Positions 58,587 to 64,000 of a DNA stretch of 64,000 bases are shown one piece after another (within the stretch, counting starts at the first letter, position 1; every line of letters begins with the position of its first letter). The stretch comes from Isoetes taiwanensis (lineage: Eukaryota > Streptophyta > Lycopodiopsida > Isoetales > Isoetaceae). Position numbers and translations under genes: made by a program. The stretch lies in contig JAJEKV010000002.1 of NCBI GenBank assembly GCA_021234155.1, positions 18,963,592 to 19,027,591 on the forward strand, in the 5' to 3' direction. A model generated the notes under the pieces. That model was given only the letters and a program-made list of their open reading frames with translations, was not told the DNA's origin and did no database searches.

Positions 58587-59532
58587 TTGCGAGAAGGCTT
58601 CCCCTCACGCAATGGACCACTAGTAGAGTGGTGCCCATATACAAAGCGCGGGGACCCTCAATGCCCGCCAACTACCGTACTATTATGGTCAGCTCTCTTT
58701 GCAAAACCGCTAGTCGGCATCCTTGAGCAGCGGCTAACAATATGGGCAGAGGAAACGGAGGTGCGAAGCTCTTACACAGGCGGGTTTTCGCCCGCACATT
58801 CCACCATTGATCATATCTTCACTCAGCGCACATTGATTGAGGATAGCGAGAATCGCGCGCAGAATGCAGATCGTTGTTTCGCCGATTTTGCAAAAGCGCC
58901 GACACACAGTCCCGCAACAAGCTCGGGGCGATTGGCGGCAAATTGGGACCCCCGACTTGCGTAATGCAAAGATATAGGTGCATGCGAGGCATGCTCGGGC
59001 CGTATCACATCAGCAAAGACAAATCGTGTCGGTCAGCATTGGAGTCGTCGGGGGTTGCCCCCTCTCCCCACACACTCTTTGGCCTATACATTGATCAGTT
59101 GGAAGATTGGCTCTCATGGAGGCAGGCGCATATCTCATGCATCACACAATCCGCAACTCATATATGCCGATGATGTCAACCTCATGGCCTATACTCCGGA
59201 GGACATGCAAAGGTCACCGGATGCTCTTGACACTTTTGCCAATTCACCGGCATGCGAAGTTAACTTGGCCAAGACTAGGGTGTTTGCTAGTTGCATTGTC
59301 CCGACAACCAAGGCTCCCCACCTTCACTTACCAGGGGCAAGAGGTAGAGGTGGCTCCGACCTACAAGTACTTGGGGATTGAGTTCTCAACTACCACCCAT
59401 TGGGATGCAACTATCGCCATGGTCAGGTCAGGCGTCACGGGTTGGAAAGCACTATATGCCATGCGAGAACAAACAAACCATAAGGCCAGGCCTGGGGCCA
59501 CCAGCCACATTTGTTTCGCCTTGGTTGTATAG
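58587..59532 (+). pseudogene. LINE reverse transcriptase domain (broken)
   Basis: Motifs in order: SLFAKPLVGILEQRLTIWAE, GGFSPAHSTIDHIFTQRTLI, CFADFAKA (first catalytic Asp), then in another frame YADDVNLMAYTPEDM (Asp pair at 59169-59174) and NLAKTRVFASC, and LGIEFSTTTHWDA-like text near 59370. Shifts and stops throughout. Confidence 0.82.
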
Positions 59533-60533
59533 GGCCTTTTGTATGGGCGTAAATGTGGGGTCCCCGATATCCCTCAACACCGAATGACCTCGAAAGCAGT
59601 GCGTATAAGGCCTTCTTGGCACGGGCCCCGGGTGAAGTCCACAGCCCATACCAGATCCTACTCCGGAGACGTGCTTTCTACCCCTTCAAGGGCTGCATTG
59701 GAACGCCATATCGCTTACTTCCAAAAGGTGGTTGCTATGGCTGATACACGCTTGCCCCATCTTGCTTTGGCCACGATGGGTCCCCAACGCCCAAATCCTC
59801 GCTGAAAGACAAGCAAGCTCTCGGTGGTTCTCACGCGGGGCGTCTGGAGGCAAACAGATGCGCCCGTGTCGGACAAAGAAAGATCGCGAGGCACTTAAAC
59901 CGCACTGGATGCTACTTTCCTTCATAGCTCCGGGATGCGAGGGCTCGACGCGACGTTAAGTCGGGCACACTATCGCCAGACAAGTCAATTCTAGGCTCAC
60001 AAGAGGCCCACACCAAGATTTGTACACCCAAATGCCCATGAAGAAGCGCAGACTTATAGCCTCCATTCAAGACGGTGCACATCGCCCCGCATTGAAACAG
60101 GCGCTGGGCTCCTGAAGCACGAGAGCAAAGGCTTTGCCGTTGTTGCCACCGGGCGCGATTGAGGATGAATGTCATACCCTCCAGATCTGCCCGGCATTTG
60201 CCCATATCCGAGAGAGGTATGTTCGACTACTAGTGCCCGGCCAGCATTGCATCGCTTATTGACTACGGCGTCGGTGGGTTTGTTGGGGTCATACCTCCGT
60301 GGAGGTTATGGATGCACGGACTGCTTTGTGTCCCACGGACGGTCTTGAACTCGTCCTATGCAATTGTATGCTGATCTGCCCGGATGCTTATTACTGCTAA
60401 GGTTTTTCCTCGAAACCCTTCTGGCTGGGTTTTTAATCTCACATCGCATTATATGCTTGTCGCTCTCTTTTGTTTGGGTCCCATAGGCCAGTTGGTCTCC
60501 GTGGACGCTAAAAACCTATTCTATTCTATTCTT

Positions 60534-62200
60534 ATTACAGAGGAGGCATTTGAACCAGTGCCTAAATTATAGTTTAATTAATTTTGCTACCTGAATATTA
60601 GTTGGATGTTATAATCTCAGGCTTAAGAACATTGTGGCTTTCATGCCAACAAAAACAAGGTGTTGCGCACGGAGGGTTGCCCTCCGTGACCCGAGAGTGA
60701 AATGGCTTAAATCACACTTCAAAGTCATGTTTTCGAGCATATATTGACATATACTTGGAATATGCCACAATCCCACATGGATGAGGGTTTTCCCATTAGG
60801 GGCAACCCAAAAAACTGGACTCAAACATATCAGTGGAATGCTATTTCCATGCCCAATTCATAATTCATAAGGCAAGGCATTCAAATACGCTAATAACTCA
60901 CAAATTGAATGTTGCAAATAGGAAAAAGAAACACAATCCATTGGTTCCATTCAAACCTTGAACATATCGAAAGACGAGAAGCAAGAATGATGATTTCGTT
61001 GGTGTTTTAGTTTTCTTTATTGGGGCTCAACACATGCACGCACTGTAGCCCGGTTCTCCAAGATTCAAGGAATTCGATTTTTTATTGCTATTTTTGTTTT
61101 CTAAATTTGAAATTGCCATCAAGATTTCCAACCACCTTTATTGATTTTAGTACTAAATTGGGGGACAAAAGGGACATCGAAAATGAGACACCCCAAAGCA
61201 ATCACGCACATTTGTTTGGTTCTAAAACTACAAGGTTGAATCCATTATTAATGTTCGACATTTTATGGTAGAGTATATCTCTCAATTTTGAATGGCGTGG
61301 AAGACGATCTTGAATATGTGGGATTTGAACCCACATTATGCCCAAAATCTAAGCATACCAAAGTGTAATTATAATGGCTAAGAGATAGCCATGAAGCAAC
61401 CACCATCCACGAGTATTCATGTTCACAATGAATATATTACATCCAAGAGGCCCTTACAATCTATAAGGTACTCTAATTATTAGCCAGATAACTTTATTTA
61501 TACTTACTCCATATATCATAACCATCATAACTGTATTTAAAGGCACCGATTTAAATAACATGTTTAAAATAATTCCAGCTATGTAAAACTGCCTTCTTAA
61601 TGAATGATCCATAATCATTTTCTTTGCCAAGGCTTGTATCATGAATCTATGTTTTTGTTTCTAGCATTTTCTTCTAGCCAAATGTGGTTGTTTAGAACTT
61701 GGCGATACAAACATATGGCAAAGAAATCGTAATCACGTTGCTTGCCTAGGAGTAACAATTTACTTCTTATATTCTATGATATAACAATAACCTTAGCTAC
61801 AAGGCTTTTCTAAAATACTACAAACCACGGAAAGAAATGCCATTATATCCTATACGTCTTGTTTAAGGAGCCGCACCACACTTTGGAGCACATGTTCATG
61901 CAATGTGATCTGTTTGAAGAAGAGTTAAACAACACACGCAATTCAAAATCATCTACTTGTACTAAACCATTAATTGTTGCAGGTTGGCTAGTTTGAAAGG
62001 CTGATTTGCTTCAAAACGCACTCCAACTGTTTATAGTTGCGTTCATTATGTTTTATGGCCCTCCCTTTCACTAGCTGGAAACCACCCTTTCTTCTTTCTT
62101 CCTGCGGGGAGTCTTTCTTTTGTCGCTAAAGTATTGAGATTAAGAGCTGTCATGACTTGTCTCATTCTCTTCATTCTGGATCCAGACCATACTTCGTCAT
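60534..62200. other. Dispersed-repeat piece, otherwise no gene
   Basis: 60650-60820 carries the hairpin CACGGAGGGTTGCCCTCCGTG and the 'aggggcaacccaaaaaact' module shared with 28.58 and 33.4 kb. The rest is AT-rich with no gene recognised. 'gtgggatttgaacccac' at 61319-61335 looks like a tRNA T-arm in reverse but no cloverleaf fits. Confidence 0.5.
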
Positions 62201-62206
62201 AGAATA

Positions 62207-62330
62207 GAAGGTGAATAAGATAAGATAAGATAAGATGAATTTTTACGTCCATTGGAACCCAACGGGTTATGGAACAACATTTGCAAAGGCAACAACCACT
62301 AGGCCCCGTCACCAAACACAAGAACCAAAT
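62207..62330 (-). mobile_element. LINE/SINE-type 3' end with (TCTTA)n tail
   Basis: On the minus strand GTTCCATAACCCGTTGGGTT, then CCAATGGACGTAAAAATTCA, then (TCTTA)n (62214-62234). The same module as at 9.2, 15.1, 34.6 and 60.5 kb, with another tail unit. Confidence 0.65.
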
Positions 62331-62344
62331 ATTAAAAGAATACC

Positions 62345-62433
62345 AAGAAGAAGAAGAAGAAGAAGAAGAAGAAGAAGAAGAAGAAGAAGAAGAAGAAGAA
62401 GAAGAAGAAGAAGAAGAAGAAGAAGAATAAGAA

Positions 62434-62464
<31 letters not shown>

Positions 62465-62481
62465 AAGAAGAAGAAGAAGAG
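62345..62481. repeat. (AAG)n microsatellite
   Basis: About 45 AAG units with two AAT interruptions near 62427-62436. The plus-strand poly-Arg, minus-strand poly-Leu and poly-Phe frames are artefacts of the repeat. Confidence 0.98.
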
Positions 62482-62735
62482 AATATTCTTTTTTTGATTC
62501 TTCAAATAATTGAGATGACAAAAGAAAATCCAGATGTTGTTATGCAAGAGGATTGAGCCTATAAGGCCACATGAGGCAAAACAATTTTACATGGGACATA
62601 TGGCATCTATAATATATGGAAGAAATATACAAGAATACAAACAATGTAAGCAGGACGATTATCCCTAGTTGGATCATATGATAATTTGACTTGAAAGGTC
62701 AGAATGATGAAACCATTAGAAATCTAAGTGGTTCT

Positions 62736-62811
62736 CAGCTACCCTTATTGATAGTGTGAGATTAAATTAAGGGAGCTACCCTTATTGATAGTGTGAGATT
62801 AAATTAAGGGA
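62736..62811. repeat. Perfect 37-bp tandem duplication
   Basis: 'agctacccttattgatagtg' plus the next 17 bases is repeated at a spacing of 37. Confidence 0.92.
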
Positions 62812-63249
62812 TGGACCAATGTTGCATAGTTATTGTGCCATGGGGCAAGACAAGTTAATGCATAAATATCTTGCTCTTACATATGAATTATGGAAATAAT
62901 AGTGTAGGGCCAAATGTAGCCTTTGGATATTTGGCCACAAAAATGCAAATTTGGCTCAAAATGTAATTGCTTTAGGGCATATTATAATTTTAGCTTACGG
63001 CATGTATAGAGCCTTGGCTGCCATAATATTAGGCTTTTCCTTTATAATGCCTATGCATAGGGAAATGACAAGATTTTTTAGTGCTATGAAATATATAGAG
63101 ATATTATGGTACCAATATGTGTGGCCATACATGGACACACATTAAAGCATGGTTTCTACATTGTTCTATTGAAAAAACAAAAGAGGAAAAAGGTACACGA
63201 TATATGTTGGAAGCTTCGCTTGAAATCATTCATATATAACAACAAAGAA
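62812..63249. other. No gene recognised
   Basis: AT-rich DNA without repeat or gene signal. Confidence 0.5.
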
Positions 63250-63382
63250 GTGCCAAAAATGGCATACGAATAGGCTTTTGGAGATATTTTTATTGGAGAA
63301 TAGATGTTAGACTTGGGTGCCAAAAATGGCATAGGAATAGGCTTATTGGAGATATTTTTATTGGAGAATAGATTTTATGGTA
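63250..63382. repeat. Tandem duplication, period about 67 bp
   Basis: 'gtgccaaaaatggcata.gaa' and the following sequence to 'ttggagaatagat' occurs at 63250 and 63317 with few differences. Confidence 0.88.
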
Positions 63383-64000
63383 TAAGACTTCTGTGAAGAA
63401 GCCACCAGATAAACGCCCTTTCCATAGTAGTTGCCCTAAATACAGATTTGGTCAATCTGGCAAAGGCCTTGGCGCCAAACGACTATTCCGGCAGGGGCTA
63501 GTCCAAAAATACAGGGTAGTTCGGATTTGTCCGGTCTATCCCAACAATCGCAGGGAGCTTGGCCCATAGCCACAAAGATGCTTTTAGATTTTCATGTTTT
63601 TGAAAAACGAAATTGAAGAGGTGGTCGTTATGCTAGATGGACTGTTGCTTTGACGTTCTTGACTATGGCTGATATCTAAGGCACAAAGTTGATTTCGAAA
63701 ATGGTCAAGAAAATCTAAAGCTTTGTGTTCTGAGCTTCAAACTTGCTCCGGAGCTCATGGACTTTGCAAAATCCACGGACTTTGCAAAATATCAACAAGG
63801 TATGTTTTGTTCTTGCTCTATTGTATCTAGCACAGTTAAAATTTTCGAAATGCATTTGAGGCTATTAGTGCTGACCTGCACTTAAAAAAGCGACTTATGT
63901 GGCATCAGTGAGAAACAATTGCGATTTTTTAACTCAAAGGATCTGCTTTGTTTCTTGATATTCTTGGTAATAGATATGCTGGCATTCATGTTCCTATCCG
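63383..64000. other. No gene recognised
   Basis: Contains a small duplication of 'cacggactttgcaaaat' or near it (63760-63795). Nothing else supported. Confidence 0.45.

Larger units (their letters stand above)
55410..60533 (+). mobile_element. Decayed LINE of a second clade, full-length architecture
   Basis: GC-rich against its AT-rich surroundings. Contains an ORF1, an endonuclease, a reverse transcriptase and a conserved 3' module (CCCATAGGCCAGTTGGTCTC, CGTGGACGCTAAAAACC) ending in (TATTC)n at 60517-60533. Coding is split by many shifts and stops. No target duplication could be recognised at the ends, and the 5' limit (about 55410) is set by the change in composition. The clade differs from the L1 at 37-43 kb by motif context and simple-repeat tail. 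Confidence 0.85.

Noticed and set aside
61310-61390. Possible tRNA gene on the minus strand (T-arm GTGGGTTCAAATCCCAC)
   Set aside because: The T-arm is perfect but no acceptor stem or convincing D and anticodon arms can be paired at the required distances.
62235-62547. Poly-Arg (plus) and poly-Leu/poly-Phe (minus) frames
   Set aside because: Direct translation of the (AAG)n microsatellite.
1-64000. CRISPR arrays, bacterial operons, riboswitches
   Set aside because: The window is plant nuclear DNA; tandem repeats lack the spacer structure of CRISPR arrays and no prokaryotic gene organisation is present.

Overview
The window is nuclear DNA of a land plant. The evidence is spliced genes with GT-AG (and one GC-AG) introns, plant-type protein families (plastid sulfiredoxin, saposin-insert aspartic proteinase, vacuolar sorting receptor, PI4K-gamma, PPR) and a dense load of plant transposons (L1-type LINE, other LINE clades, hAT, CACTA, MULE-like, PIF/Harbinger-like). 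Low gene density and large TE-filled introns fit a large genome such as a fern, lycophyte or gymnosperm, but the sequence does not fix the lineage. Most open frames are not genes.

One gene looks intact: a sulfiredoxin on the minus strand (25391 down to 19087). Its five coding exons join in frame into 125 residues, and it has a 34-base microexon and a GC-AG first intron of about 3.6 kb.

Layout. 1-6.5 kb holds decayed gene pieces: an aspartic proteinase pseudogene (-), a kinase P-loop relic (+), a beta-xylosidase-like Fn3 relic (+), two unidentified exon candidates and several tandem duplications. 7.4-8.0 kb has short tandem repeats. 9.1-13.8 kb is a 19-bp/57-bp minisatellite broken by insertions, one of which contains a nested inverted repeat. 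13.9-14.4 kb is an A-rich degenerate array. 15.0-16.2 kb has a SINE, a PPR pseudogene and a MULE-like fragment. 16.4-17.1 kb is a GC-rich tandem repeat. 17236-18658 is a PIF/Harbinger-like element (TAA target duplication) carrying a Pro/Ser-rich coding piece and the 3' end of plastid rps18. 19.1-25.4 kb is the sulfiredoxin gene with a LINE relic in intron 1. 28.4-33.6 kb is a possible composite transposon: inverted termini with GC-rich hairpins enclose fragments of a vacuolar sorting receptor (-), a PI4K-gamma (+) and a coiled-coil exon. 34.5-36.8 kb has LINE ends and a hAT transposase. 37328-43201 is a nearly full-length L1-type LINE with a 16-bp target duplication. 45.5-50.1 kb has an unidentified multi-exon minus-strand gene. 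50.4-51.3 kb is a CACTA transposase 5' part cut off at a LINE tail. 55.4-60.5 kb is a decayed LINE of another clade. 60.6-64 kb holds repeats, including a (AAG)n tract.

Apart from sulfiredoxin, the recognisable host genes are partial and mostly carry frameshifts, stops or lost splice sites, consistent with transposon capture or segmental decay. No operon-like logic applies.
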